A DNA stretch of 64,000 nt from Ampullaceana balthica. Taxonomy: Eukaryota; Mollusca; Gastropoda; Lymnaeidae. Location: contig CALYLW010001210.1 in NCBI GenBank assembly GCA_944989445.1, forward strand, positions 109,164 through 173,163, read 5' to 3'. The translations under genes and the position numbers were made by a program. Under the pieces are notes generated by a model. That model ran no database searches, was not told where the DNA came from, and saw only the letters and a program-made list of their open reading frames with translations. Positions 29,472 through 51,277 of this stretch are shown here, piece by piece (positions within the stretch are counted from its first letter, which is position 1; each line of letters begins with the position of its first letter).

Positions 29472-29915
29472 ATCCTTTATATTAACTTGTGATGCCTGTT
29501 TGATTGTTTGCGGCAAAAACTTTGGATCAATTTTTAACCCACTTCCCCGTATCCAATCAAGCTGAAATTTTGCAGGACGACTCGTGGCGACGATAAAAAT
29601 AATCTATCAAAATTTCACATCGATCGAATGTACTGTAATTAAATTAATGAATTTTTAGATTACCTCTATGTATCTCTATGTAGCATGTAAATTTTTGTGC
29701 TAGACTGTCGCGAGGTGCGTATTATATCGAATGACCTTTTTAATATTTTCCTGTCACGCTGTGCGTATTATATTGAACATACTTTTTCCAATATATTCCC
29801 GATCTGTAAATGTTTATGCTAGTCTGTCGCGATGTGCGTAATATATTGAACTTTTAGTTATGTCTAAGATATAAAGGATTGATAGTCAAAAATTTTGGTT
29901 TTTATGTTTTTTTTA
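29472..29915 (+). repeat. Diverged copy of the 495-bp repeat
   Basis: Follows the order of 10567-11545 (CTTTATATTAACTTGTGATG, AAAACTTTGGATCAATTTTT, CATCGATCGAATG, GTGCGTATTATAT, AAAGGATTGATAGTCAAAAA) with more substitutions and deletions. Confidence 0.65.
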
Positions 29916-30948
29916 AATTTAATACATGGAAATGCAACATGTGCAAATAGTCAAGCCATAAAATCATAATACAATGTAGTATGTAAACTAGCTGTACTTA
30001 ACGTTGCTTTCCATATCAAGTAAGTTTTGCAACAAAAAACAAAAATGCAGTGGCCATCATAATACTAAAATACTATCTTATTAGTTTATGACCATCCATA
30101 CACTGACAGTAGACTTTTTAACTCCAGTTCCTTATAAAAAAATAAAAAGGTTAAAATGGATTCTGAGTCAGCTGGTAAGTCGGAAAAAAATAAAAAAAGG
30201 AATCAACATCGTTAGATCTTTGTTTTGGTCCTGTTTATCAAAAAGTATGAGACTATTGCTATAGTCTCTGTTATAAAGCTTTAACAAATCACACATCTTT
30301 TGGTACAGTGTTTGCTGCAATCTTGAGCACCATGGTACAATAAGTGGTGCTGTAAATATAACTGTGTGAGAACTCAAGTGCATGTGACAATAGAAAATCG
30401 AAATTCAAAAGGACATTTCATTTTTCTCTCAAAACTGCTTATAAATGTCTTTAATTTTTTTATGGGAACTTTTAAAAAATTGTATCTTTACACTTTTTTT
30501 TTAAAAAAAAGATTCAATTAGCAGAACGCAAAAACATAAAAGTAGGTTGTTTTTTTTTATGCCCATCCCTACTACAGCCAGGAAATTTCCATCGCACATG
30601 ACTGTTTACAGAAAAGTGTAGAACAATCCAGACATAAGAACCAGCACAAGATATTGATGATTCAATTATCTCTCCTATAATTCCTGCACAGCCTCAACAT
30701 GCTCAGAGTGAGCAGCAAAGTCCACTTAAAAAGGAATGTTACTACCACAACATATCTTTTTAATAAAAGAAGTTGTGAATAAACAGATCATTTATTTCAC
30801 CTTCGAAACAGCTTGAACTTTTATTATGTCTGGAAATTTACTTTTATCGAACAAATTTTCAGTAAATCTACTGACTCTCTGAGCATACAAATGATAACAA
30901 GAAAAAAAAATATTGTAGTAAAATAGACACACCAATTTTCAATACAAT
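29916..30948. other. Intergenic, nothing recognised
   Basis: AT-rich sequence without a convincing coding region, tRNA or repeat; only short frames. Confidence 0.5.
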
Positions 30949-31524
30949 TACCGTATATACACGTTCTATAGCCCTTTCGTTCATAAGTCGACACTTTTGG
31001 AAGAGAAAAGTATTAAAAGTGTATAACCCGCTCGCCAGCCGACCCCCCAAAAATAATAAAACAGCTTAAACAAAATGGTACACATTTCTTTTAAAACTAC
31101 AAGCTAAATCGGTCATTATGATTGTTTACCTTGTACTGCCTATCTTTGTCTTTGTGCTCTTTGTTAAGCAAGGGTTACCGGTATTTTAAAAAAAAATTCT
31201 TTGGTAAACAGTGACGAAAGCGGGTACATTAAAATTTGTTGTTGAAAACAAAATTTGTAAAACAATTTATTAAAAGGTTCACAAAAATAAATAAAATGAT
31301 TAAATAATGTAAGTGCAGATGTTTAATAATATATTATTGCTTCTGGTAGAGCAGTCAAATCTTGTAGAATGCAGAAAAGGACCTTGATGATCTACAATAA
31401 CAACACTGATATTCAATATCCATGCAGAAATAAGTTAATGACCCGCTCGTAAGCTGACCCTCTCAACTTTTTCCCCTAGATTTTTGTCCAAAGATGGTCG
31501 GCTTGCGAACAAGTATAAACGGTA
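30949..31524. mobile_element. ~580-bp MITE, copy 2 (inverted relative to 1764-2365)
   Basis: Ends TACCGTATATAC and GTATAAACGGTA. The inner sequence is collinear with the reverse complement of 1764-2365 (for example GCAGATGTTTAATAATATAT and GGTAGAGCAGTCAAAT). Small indels only. Confidence 0.75.
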
Positions 31525-34500
31525 AATGTTTTGTTTTTTATGCTCATCCCAGCTGGCATGAGTGAAAATAAAAATAAGTCTTACTTGATGGCTCTATGAT
31601 TCTAACATGAGATTTAACAACTGATTTGATTTACAAAGATGTGCTGCATAAGATTTCAAAATTCAATTCCCCAGAAAAAGTTCACGTATGTGCCCAAACC
31701 TTATATGTCAAACGACAATCTTTGTGAAGAAATGAATTAGACCCACACACCCTTAATTAACTTAATATACTTAAGACTCAAATCACCAATTTTCTGTTAT
31801 AAAAGTTGTGCTTCAAAATAAACAAGGTAGTCTAACTTAAAAACATCTGACCTAATTTATTTTCAGCACAGGACCCACTGTCACAATTAAATAGGTTTCC
31901 TTTCAAGAAATACTCTTTCATAAACTTAAAATGTAATCTCTTTTACCTATTTCGTTTTTAAATATTAAATTGGGCGTTTATGTTATTTAATTTTTAAAAT
32001 GTTTGTACCCTGACTTGTCAGAGGATTATAAACTAAAATAGATCAAATAGCAGTAAACTATTTATGAAACAAAGGACTTGTCATTAATACATTTATCTCG
32101 GGGAGCAGGTATGAATTGAACATCTCTGAATAGTGTATTTCATTAATCAAGATTATGGTTTTTACATTTACAATTTAAAGACTGTTATTTTCTTTTAAAG
32201 TACTTTAGGCTAATTTTATGAATTAAACTAAATCTATTTATCACTTTGGATTTCAAATGCGTGTCAGTTGTGTATCTCTATTAAATCTATTAACACTTTT
32301 TCTATTTCTACCAGAATAAAAATTATTTTAAAAAACAGTTTTTCAGACAAATGTCAGCCCACAATACAAGTTTTTCTAAACATGATTTCAAGGCACTAAA
32401 ATAAAATCAAATACATTAATGCTAGACAATTAATTTATTGCTTTTAATTTTTTGTTTTAAATGCACAAGATTAAATTACAAAATTGAAGCTTTTATAAAA
32501 ATCATTTATGAAGAAACTAAAAAGACTGGGTAGGTTAAGTGAAAAAGTTGTGAGGGCTCTAGAACTGAGGCTAGTGAGAATCATGTGTTTGTAATGAGAC
32601 TGTGAGAAATATTGTGGTTTTATGCCTGACCAGATAATTGTTAAAGAATCCTTCACTATTTTTTTTTCTTGACTAAAAATTGAAAATTTATCAACAAGCT
32701 TGATTTAATTATAAAAAGATATATTAGTATTATTATAGATGAATATATCAAAGTGTAACAGATAAAGTTTGTCATAAATTCTACAATAATTTGGGGATTC
32801 TTTTTTTTTAAAATGTCTCATTTAAATAAAAAATGAATGAATATTAAAATGCTTTTAATAAACTTCATTTCATGATTTTTAAAAATGGGCCAATGTAATA
32901 CTGGGAATTCCCTAAGATACATGGTGTTTCTTTGAAAAGGATTATGTAGATGTTGCTATTTTTATTTTGTTTTAATACAACGGTGGTTCTCAAGCTATTT
33001 TAGAAATATTACCTCTGTTAACTACTACCTAAGGTAATATTGTGTTTCATGACATTAAATTTAATGGAAAAATAAAAAATATATTTCCTTTAATAAATAA
33101 AATGATTGAAAATTTTAATGAAGGATTATTATTATCAGTGAAACACTTAGGAATGAATGGTCATTGACTGGGAGATCAACCAATTATGATAACTGTATGT
33201 TTCTGGTGGGCTCTCTATCACAACTATTAAATTTTAGCATCAAATTTTTACAAATATTGCTTAAATTTGTATACAAGACTTAGTGTCTTGACCAACGGTA
33301 ATAATGCTTAATAAAGATACTAAATTTATTAAATGTATCTTTCAACCCACTAATCCAAACTATTATTTCCTTAGAAACTAAGTGTGAATTTATCACACAT
33401 TCTAAAATTACAGAAGATTTCAGGGTCATTTTTAGGAACAATATCCAAAATGTTTGTAATACAGTGGCAGGGTTAGATGTCAATTTTATTTAGCATTACC
33501 AGGCGGCTGGCTGCCAATGATAAAATGTAAAATGCATACTCAAATGAAAAATATAGACAACAATGCTGCACCAAAAGAGAAAATATCTGTCTTCCGTAAA
33601 TTTATAATTTCTTTATCCAGTCAATGTATACACCAAAAGGAATTCACTGCTTTTGTTAAGTGTCAGTGTTAAATATCATAACTGTAATACTTTTTAAAAT
33701 ACAATTCTAATTATAAAAGTTTTTCTACTTTATTCCAATACTCCCTCCTCTCAGTATTGCAAGCAACAGCCCCCCCCCCACGAATAAGTGTTTTTTGATT
33801 GTCTGGGGGGGGATGTCACTTCTCTGTCTTCCTTGAGAACCACAAATAAATATAAAAATAAACTGTCACAGCTAAATTATATTTATTTTAACTTGTCATC
33901 ATGGGTAGAGAGCCACAAGAAAGTTGTACATAAATTAAATCCACATAAATCTAATAGATAATTAGTTTTGAATTATATTTACTGAATTTTAGACTTTCTT
34001 ATTAAAAAAAACACATAAATCTGTTTTGAAGTTTAAAAAATATGTGTTTACAATTGTATTTATAGCCCTCTTCTAAATCCTACGGTATAGAAAAGATATT
34101 GTAGTAATGAATGAACAAAAATATGAATGAAATCTTCATCCTGGTGGCTACTCCAAAAATATTAGACTGGTGGCAACAGGAAATTTATTTCTATTCTAGA
34201 TTGGTGATTAATATTATAATTTATCTTGAGGTTAGTTTCAAAACTGATCAAAGATTTTCCCAAACACCTGCAGCCCCTAAAATCTAAGTTGGCCATGGGC
34301 ACTATTACCTTTTTAGAATAAGTACAAAGGAAATAGATGCACTTCAGCATTGACGATGTGCATCATATGAAATGATTGAAAGAAAAATTTATAAATTACT
34401 GTGAAAAGACAACATGAGTTATCACAATACAGGAAATTGCAATGCAACACCAACGATTCAATTTTGTATGTACATGCCATCATTACTTCCAATGAAAAAT

Positions 34501-37186
34501 GAGATACAAAAGTATACACAATGTAAATCTGGATCTTACAGGACATCTCACCAATGAAGCTAAAAAAAACAATATTTTTTTTTAAACACAGTGAATTATA
34601 AGAGTTTTCCTGACCATAAAATCTGTATTAAAATATGGTAAAAATAAAATTACCAAGTATGCCCTCGTTAAGGCAAGAGTAAACATAATTGTAATTATAG
34701 AACAACTAAACTATAATAATTAATTCCTTAACAACATGATGTCATCTGCAGAAGGAAAAGGAGGCTGGTTTATTTATAGTAATTTAGATTCAAAACTAAT
34801 TTATAAATGTTGTCAATCTCTAAAGCACTAAAACTCTTTCAAGTTTTATTCTCTTTACTTAGTAAAAGAAAAGATTTTTGGTGAACTCTAGTAGTCACAC
34901 ACAAAATAATAGAATGCTGTACAAAATATAAAGTTAACTTTTCCTCCATGCTGATAGAGCATGTGTCAACCCAAATGTATACAAAGTGCACTTACGCTAA
35001 ACTTACTGTCCATTTTACTCAGTAACAATCAACTTTGTTAACATAAAGTTCTCCAAAATTGAAATACAAATATTTTAAATCAAATCACTCATTTTTATTA
35101 GTAAATGTCATAAACTCAAATCTCAGAAAAAGATGACCAATTGTTTTATCAATATGTTGTTTTTTAAGAGAGACAGTTATAATGTAAAAAAAACAACCCT
35201 ATATATTGTATTACTTCAAGTATGATATATTACATGAGTAAAGACATCCCCTGCAAACTTAACATCTACTTCACAAACAATTTTTGAGAGGTGATAAATA
35301 TCAATAAACTATATACATCTACTAAAAAATGTGCAAAAATGAGTAACAACAAAATCCTTCATTTACCACAGTTATGACATACTGTACTCAATTATTAATC
35401 ACACACAAAATTTTAACATATAAACAAGGCACAGATATCACTTCAGTGTGAACATTTTTTAAAAATTTTAATCTTAAAAACCAAGAAGAAATTTTTTTAA
35501 TGTTTGCTATTTTATAAAAATAATCAACCTAGGTATTCTTTTTTTTAAAACGGCAAATCTAAAAGAAATTAAATTGAATTTTTTTTTAATCTCATGTTTA
35601 TATCCTTAAATTTTCCATGCACATTTTATTATTCTAAGCAGCAGTTAGAATCTATTTTATGTATGAAAGGAATTATTTTAATTTAAAAATCGAAAGCTAG
35701 ACCTCTGTATTAGGTACAATGTAAAAATGGCATTTAGATAAAAAGAACACCTTCACATTAATCAATTTTTAATTATATATTTATATTTAATACAACAGAT
35801 TTCTTCATTTATAAATTCAATAACTACTTATGACAACGGCCTATCATAATAAACTTTGTTTTAAAAAATCATAATAATTTGAATGCAGCACTATAATTCT
35901 CTGTAACATGATATACATATACATTCAATGACATAATTACTGTGGAAAAAAACAAAATCATAATATCCATCTCTGTGATTTACTAACAAAACAATCCCCA
36001 ATAAATGTAATAGCAATCTTTAAGGACAGGAATAAAAATGTTGCCAATTGAGTAGAAAAATATGTTGAAGAATTTGAGAGAATGAAACATTCAAAAGAGC
36101 TGCCTATCAGGATGAAGAAATATAGTATTCTGTAAAGATAATTATGTTAAGCTGGATAAAAAAAACAGCAAATGGAACAAGTTGAAAGAAAATAAACAGT
36201 ATTAATCCTCTTTTTTAAAAAAATTGTGTTTCATATACATAATCATTTTAATTATTTGATTAATTTTCTTTTTTTTTAAATGCAAAATATCCTTAAATTT
36301 TTATTTAAATTTTGCATATCCCCTTTACTACCACCGCCACAAAGGATCTTGTCTTAAAAACCAATCAGATTTAAACTAACAGTTACTGAATAAAAGGATG
36401 TATATTTGATTATAACTATAGTTACAATTAAGTACCTAAACCATCCAAAAATACAAAAGGTCATGCCAATCACTAAAAAAAACTAACAATATTACACAAA
36501 ATCCCATTTATCACAAATATCTTTGAAATCAGTTTTAACTGGAACATCTAACACCTAGAAGCAATAGAGAAAATTCAGTTGATGTGAGGCAAGGCACCCC
36601 AGGCACAGAGTGAAAAATTACTAGCTCAATTTGTGCTGCGTTTGATGTGCATTCAAAAAGGCAAAGCATGGCAAAGAAATTGAGCGCACCGGCTGATGAA
36701 TGTAGTAATCATATAGTATAGGGAAATAACATGTGAACACCATGTTTAAACAATGGCAGTTTCTGCTCAACACAGAAATGTAGCAGCTTACCCGGACTAT
36801 AATAACCCAACTCAACCATCAGGTAACAATAAAAATTCTTCTACATATTATGTAGAACATAGAAAATTTAAAATACTTGAAAAGAGCTGGTAACTTCCTA
36901 TCAATATGCCTGGAGTACTAATTTGTGAGCATTTAAAAATCAACTTTGGTAATACACACATTACAGGGTGATTAAACAATGTAACTTGTTAGATTTTTTT
37001 CACTAAGGGTGGGCATTAAAGAATAATATACTTCTGTTTTTTTAAAAAAAATATGTTATGCAAACATAGGTTTTCAGAATATTTTTTTTTACATTGATCC
37101 AATGGAAACACATTATTCCTACACATTATAACGACAAATATCACTGGAAGGTGCAATAAATAGAAACCCACTTAAAGAGTGGCAGG
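31525..37186. other. Long AT-rich repeat-poor stretch (possible 3' UTR / intergenic)
   Basis: No coding region above background and no transposon family of this window recurs here apart from an isolated C/G run near 33770-33810. It lies directly downstream of the minus-strand gene ending at 37187. It could be a very long 3' untranslated region or plain intergenic DNA; the sequence alone does not decide. Confidence 0.4.
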
Positions 37187-39403
37187 CTACTTTCTGCACT
37201 CTTTTTTTATTTTACTCGTTGCATTTAACACTAACACATTATCCAGGAAAACCAAAAGATCTTGTGGTGACTTGGCCAGTTCATTCGACAAACTGACTCC
37301 TAGATCTGGCAGCAGTAGCTGAAGGGCTCTGCAGGACAAATGGGAAAATCTGGTTATCATGGCCTCTGGGTTTTTGTCAAGTAAAACCAAAACGGATGGA
37401 AGTGAATCCTTTTGGTCTCTGAGACTGAGACGAGAAAACTGCAAAATATCTCGATCATTTTCAGGTATCTTTTCCCCTTGTTGGCGAGGGCCACCCACTA
37501 AGTGATGTTCCTGGGTATGACACACGCTGTGAATAGAGAGGTCAGATTTTGGTGATTGCTGAGATCTAACTGGACTGTATATTGCATCACAATGTTGTGT
37601 GTTTGCTTTATGATTGTTTGGCGTTGACTTTGGTATGCGCAGGGTATGGACATTGGCAGGAGCATCAACTGAAGAAACGAAGTTCACACTATCCTTTGCT
37701 GCACTTTCTTTGAACTCTTCACTCGATATATTTGATGTGGGTTTTTTAACCTCAACAACATCATCAGGCTGTTGAAGTAAACTAACAAGCTCAGAAAGAA
37801 GTTCTAAAAAATGCAAAGATTCTGGGCTCATCTTTTCAAGTTCAGCTCTCACTTGAGGGAAGAGCTCATACAGAAGAGCATGCATATGCATCTGGAGTTT
37901 TGAGAGTATGCAAGAGTTAACAACAAAGGTGTGCAGTGAGTCATCCAACAGTTTGGGTTGTTCTGATGGAACTGTATGGTGGCGACGACGACCTTTACGT
38001 CGATGACCTTTGCCACGAGATGAACAGAGACAGCCTTCTTTAGTGTGACATGATGAGTCTTTCCAACGCTTGATTCTTGTCTTACCGGGGTCAACAGTCT
38101 CTAAAGCATGAGTGAGCTTTGGTGGTGTGGACACATCAGGTGGGCTTTCAACTTGGACTGGAGACGACAATTCAGATTGTTGCCTTTTACATGTATTGAT
38201 GTATGCTTCCCATGAGTCAATAGTGTGACGTTTTCTTCGGGAGCTACTCAGATATCTTGATCGTGGCGGGATGACTTCCAGCACTGGAGGTTCATTTTGA
38301 TTACTTAAATTTTTAGGGATGGTGTTAGTGAATGTGTGGAATGATTGTTGAAAACTGTGAGCCATTTTTGTCCCTGATTGAATTGGAGCATTAGACATTG
38401 AAGAGTTTTGATGCAATGGTTCCATTGCGGAACTATCTGAAGTGTTCTCCACTGACTGATGAGTGCACATCTTGGGGGACTCGTTGCAGTCTATACTTTC
38501 TACAATGCTCCCACCTCCCCCTGAATCTCTCACTTCCTCTGTTTCACCATTGGTGACTGAAGCTGGTGAGACAATAGCCGGAGAGGCCCCTAGCATGCAA
38601 GTACTGTCACACTCTACCAACACATCACGGTAATTTTTGTTAATACCATTAGACCTGGAAGCACTCCCCTCCTTGTCAGCCGTAATCTCTGATGTTGAAT
38701 CAGCCTCCATGGCACAAATCTCTGGACTGTTAGATAGCTTACAATCCTGTGAGTGAACGTCAGAATGGTGCTTCAAAACTTCTGGGCTGGGAATCAGTGG
38801 TGGAGGGGCATCGTAGCTCTCTGAGATGGAATTAAACTTATCAAATATGTTCCCACTTTCTTTCCCATCCTTTGCCTTGAGGCGTCGCCTCTTTTCAAAA
38901 TCATCAGACATGGTGTGCCTGAACTTCTCTCTGCCCTCATATGTTTTTATGGAAACTTTCTTCTCCTGAAGTGACCTTTGTCTAGAATATGTCTGACTGA
39001 CCCTGCTGTAATTGCGGATTGAGCCTGAGGACTGGAGCTTGGACCTTTTCAAGGTGGACATTTGCAAGCCTTTTGATAAAGTGGGTACAGGCTCAAGGAT
39101 TGGGGGCTCATCTTCAAAGACTTGCTTCTCAAAAGAAAGGTCATCATCATCATCATCTACTAAAATAGGAGCTGATTCATTTTCAAACATTTTTTCTTTA
39201 CTTTTCCCATTGTTTATCAAATCAAAGCTACCCTGAGAACTGTCCTCATCTGCTATTCTATCATCCTCATCATCAGTCACCATGATATCGTTATCAAAAT
39301 CGTCATCCTCATGCTTGGCATCTTCATCTTCTTCGGCATTGTCCTCTTTATTAGAGTTTGCGTTGTTTAACCACTTTTCAAATTCTTTGGTGTAAGCAGT
39401 CAT
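37187..39403 (-). CDS. Uncharacterised 738-residue acidic/basic protein
   Basis: One uninterrupted frame from ATG (39401-39403, context AACAAAATGACT) to TAG. An acceptor CTTCCTTAG at 39489 marks the 5' edge of the exon, so 39404-39488 is 5' UTR and residues read further upstream are intronic. Seen in the protein: an acidic N-terminus with DEDAKHEDDDFDND (27-40) and six Asp at 83-88; a Ser-rich, probably disordered middle; basic clusters SRRKRH (388-393) and RRKGRRRHH (468-476); a Cys cluster CHTKEGCLC (452-460); two Leu-rich, probably helical parts (about 495-545 and 655-730). No transmembrane segment or signal peptide. The basic clusters suggest a nuclear protein, but this is inference. I do not recognise the family. 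Length and steady codon structure make it a real gene. Confidence 0.85.
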   Translation of the reverse strand: MTAYTKEFEKWLNNANSNKEDNAEEDEDAKHEDDDFDNDIMVTDDEDDRIADEDSSQGSFDLINNGKSKEKMFENESAPILVDDDDDDLSFEKQVFEDEPPILEPVPTLSKGLQMSTLKRSKLQSSGSIRNYSRVSQTYSRQRSLQEKKVSIKTYEGREKFRHTMSDDFEKRRRLKAKDGKESGNIFDKFNSISESYDAPPPLIPSPEVLKHHSDVHSQDCKLSNSPEICAMEADSTSEITADKEGSASRSNGINKNYRDVLVECDSTCMLGASPAIVSPASVTNGETEEVRDSGGGGSIVESIDCNESPKMCTHQSVENTSDSSAMEPLHQNSSMSNAPIQSGTKMAHSFQQSFHTFTNTIPKNLSNQNEPPVLEVIPPRSRYLSSSRRKRHTIDSWEAYINTCKRQQSELSSPVQVESPPDVSTPPKLTHALETVDPGKTRIKRWKDSSCHTKEGCLCSSRGKGHRRKGRRRHHTVPSEQPKLLDDSLHTFVVNSCILSKLQMHMHALLYELFPQVRAELEKMSPESLHFLELLSELVSLLQQPDDVVEVKKPTSNISSEEFKESAAKDSVNFVSSVDAPANVHTLRIPKSTPNNHKANTQHCDAIYSPVRSQQSPKSDLSIHSVCHTQEHHLVGGPRQQGEKIPENDRDILQFSRLSLRDQKDSLPSVLVLLDKNPEAMITRFSHLSCRALQLLLPDLGVSLSNELAKSPQDLLVFLDNVLVLNATSKIKKECRK

Positions 39404-39488
39404 TTTGTTTGTTGACACTCTTGGGTCAAAAATATGAAGAAATGTGTTGCTAGTGCAACAACATTTAAGTATTGCTTTGTATGCCAAT
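39404..39488 (-). other. 5' UTR part of the 738-residue gene's coding exon
   Basis: Lies between a strong 3' splice site (T-rich tract then CTTAG, read on the minus strand) and the first ATG. The frame stays open here but its residues look untranslated. The first exon must be further right, before COA7. Confidence 0.55.
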
Positions 39489-41664
39489 CTAAGGAAGAAA
39501 AAAAAATTAGTCAACAAATGTGTACCTTTTTTTTTAAAGTTTAACAATTATTAACACTACCTTATTTATACATGACAAAATATCAATACCTATCAGTTAT
39601 TAGGCCTAGAAATATTTGCATAATTTTTAAAATATTCCATCATAAAAAATTAAGCAACTATCTATAGACTATAGATGGATATCTACCCTACTGTGAGCCT
39701 ATAGACTATATACTAAAGTCTACAACATAAAGTCATTAAGTGACTAGTTTTTTTTTACTATGGATGTAATATAGTAATAAGAAACGAATAAAGTGCACAT
39801 TTTTAAGTGGAACCCCACAATTTTCTATTTGTCTTAGCATTTTTTTTAAATTGGTCTCGTTGATTATATGTCCCCGAACCTAAATATCTCTAAAACAAAA
39901 GTGGGCATACATCACTTCTCTTGCTGAGTTAGCTGCTGAGCAGCTGTGACATAAAAGTGCCGTCAACAACAGATGATTTGGGGCGCTAAATTTGTTACAC
40001 TATCTTGCTGTTACACTATCTTTGTTGTTAGCAAATATGCATGTTTATTTTTACAGTAGCTCAAATGCTTCATTGAACAAATCGCACATTAACATTTAAT
40101 ACCTTATAACTATGCTTTAAAATGATTTAAAATGAAATTAATTCAATAATATAATAAATGTACCCTGCAGAGTTGATATTATAAAATACAACAAGGTATT
40201 GAGCGCAGACTGGTTGCGCTATGCCTGCCAACTGAGCCAAACTCAACACACACAAAATCATGAGCCAAAGTAAGGAGTCAATTGTGATATTAAAATGTTT
40301 TTTTTATTTTCAATGTCATTTAGCAGTAACTATATTTTAATTGAAATCTAATTTTTGTTTTAAGATTTGTCACACCAAATTTTATCAATTATTCTATTAG
40401 TGTTAGTCACTGTTACATTGTTACAGTTGCAGACTCTCACTTCTAAATTTTTATGCTATACCATTTTATCGTCTTTCACTTTTGCATGCTTTAAATTCAA
40501 TTACCTTAATATTAATGGATTTTTGATGTCCAACAGTGCTAGTTATGGTCAGAATAATAATAATTAGCCTCTTTAAATGCAGAGCTTCGTAGAATTATGA
40601 ATGAAACTATCACCTATGAAAGTTAATAAAGTAAATTCATAATATATATTATATATACTATACAAAGTTGAGTGCACTGGAACACTTAATAATCCAATCA
40701 CTCGAAAGACAATTAAAATGACAGTTTAATTATTTTTGTACCCTCCAAACCAAAAGATATATTAAGCAATGCAACATAAATAAAAAGCAGTAATAAGAAT
40801 TTAGATATCAATCGGCATTACTGATACTCTCACAGTCAAAACAGTGCGAATAATGTCGAATCGATAATATTATTCGCATGGTAAAAACCGTGCAGATAAC
40901 GCTTGCCATTAATAATTGATTATTGATAAGTCTTAGTGTTAGTCTTACTGAAACTTACTCTTACAAGACAAAAATGATTTGACTGGGATCATTAACTTTA
41001 AATTAATTAAACTTAAAGATTCAACCAGTTAAATTGACCTGTGCCTGGTCCGCTGGCAACCTAGTTCTAATAATTCCAAGTTCTAACAGTGCTAACAGTA
41101 GGCTACAGTCTGTACAGTGACTGAACACTACTTAACAGTGCTAACACTATCACTAACAGTAACAGATATCCTTGCCTTATATTATACGGCTAATACGGCT
41201 ACGGTCGTAGCCGCTACGGCTTACCATTATTATCATTATTATAACATTACTAAGTCTAAGACGGAATTCTTAGCACAATTAAAACTCTAACATGTCAAGT
41301 GCACGGTACTCTACTAACTGCAAATTATACTTAGTTCTTATCATTCATTCGAAGTTGACCTATATATGAATTCATGCGATAGGGTACTGTACTTGTCCAG
41401 TACTGAGAAAACTGTCCTACTTTACAAACACAGCAGTTCACAGAGTTCACAAATTATTTTTAGATCAATTTAACGTTTAAAAAACTTTAAATAGTCATTT
41501 ACCTAACATAAATAAAAATATATCTAATCCTCAGAATAATAGGTAAAGACACATCACTCAGTAGCAATTGATTTATCTCTGAAACTATGGCGCAATCGTC
41601 TTGCTAACGAAGCAAATAGCGATGTAAACAAGATGATGTCGCTAGCTTCCCATCTACTACCATC

Positions 41665-41690
41665 GATATCCACGCATGCGCAGTAAAATG
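41665..41690. promoter_or_regulatory. NRF1-like site, candidate promoter of the minus-strand gene
   Basis: ACGCATGCGCAGT resembles the NRF1 palindrome (GCGCATGCGC). It is a rare CpG-rich spot in AT-rich DNA, located where the first exon of the minus-strand gene would be expected. Motif match by eye only. Confidence 0.35.
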
Positions 41691-42354
41691 AAATAAACAT
41701 ATTTCTACACTTATTGTCAAGATTAAATAACTTTTCTGCACTCGGTTTATAAAATAATTCTCTAATTCTAAAATATTCCCCCTTCTTTTAAAATACACAC
41801 ACATTGTTCAAGATGTATTTATTTCTTAAAGCTATTAAATATGTAGTATTGCATGATATACTATATAACATTTAAAATTTTCTATTTTTATTTTGCTGCT
41901 CCTGGTCCTTGAATCTTGAACAAAATGTTTCTCTAGTCTCTAGTCACTAGTCAGCCACTGAGCCCACTGCCAATTCTGATTATCAAAGTAATGACATTTA
42001 TTATATTGTTTTAATACCATTATATATAATACAAACTTTTTTTTTGTATATAAGGCAATATTTAATTAGACTTAGACCACACCTCTTCCCACCACCAAAA
42101 AGTTATTTTTAAAATGTTTCTATCTTAATCTGATCATATTTATACATACAGCATAAATGCTTATGCATTGTATCGCTTTCCTTCAGTTAATTAATTTACT
42201 TATTATTCTTGTTATTAAAATCTAAACCATTCTCCTCAATTTAGACTCAATTAATTAGATATAAAGATTTATTATTTTTTTAAATGTCAAGTCAAAAGCT
42301 AATATTGTCCGTTGTCGTTTTTAGTCTACTACGAAAAATGTGAAAATAGTAGTA

Positions 42355-42439
42355 CTTATATGATCCGGAAAGGGTTTGTGACGGTGGTTGACCCCAAATA
42401 AAATTTAAGAGCAATTAGTTTGGAAACAGTGCACTAAAC
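42355..42439 (+). promoter_or_regulatory. Candidate COA7 proximal promoter with ETS/GABP-like site
   Basis: GATCCGGAAAGG at about 42361 contains the ETS core CCGGAA, about 70 nt before the COA7 ATG. GABP/NRF-2 sites are common in animal promoters of mitochondrial genes, so a role is plausible; not tested. Confidence 0.35.

Positions 42440-51277
<8,838 letters not shown>

Larger units (their letters stand above)
39489..42439. other. Divergent intergenic region with putative promoters
   Basis: Separates the minus-strand 738-residue gene from plus-strand COA7. AT-rich, with loosely repeated AACAGTGCTA phrases near 41085-41165, degenerate GCATAGGCATAG repeats only beyond the COA7 start, and no coding frame. 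Untranslated first exon(s) of the minus-strand gene are expected here. Confidence 0.5.

Noticed and set aside
39404..39547. Extension of the 738-residue protein by 48 N-terminal residues
   Set aside because: The added part crosses a strong 3' splice site and reads poly-Phe from its pyrimidine tract; the next ATG has a better context.
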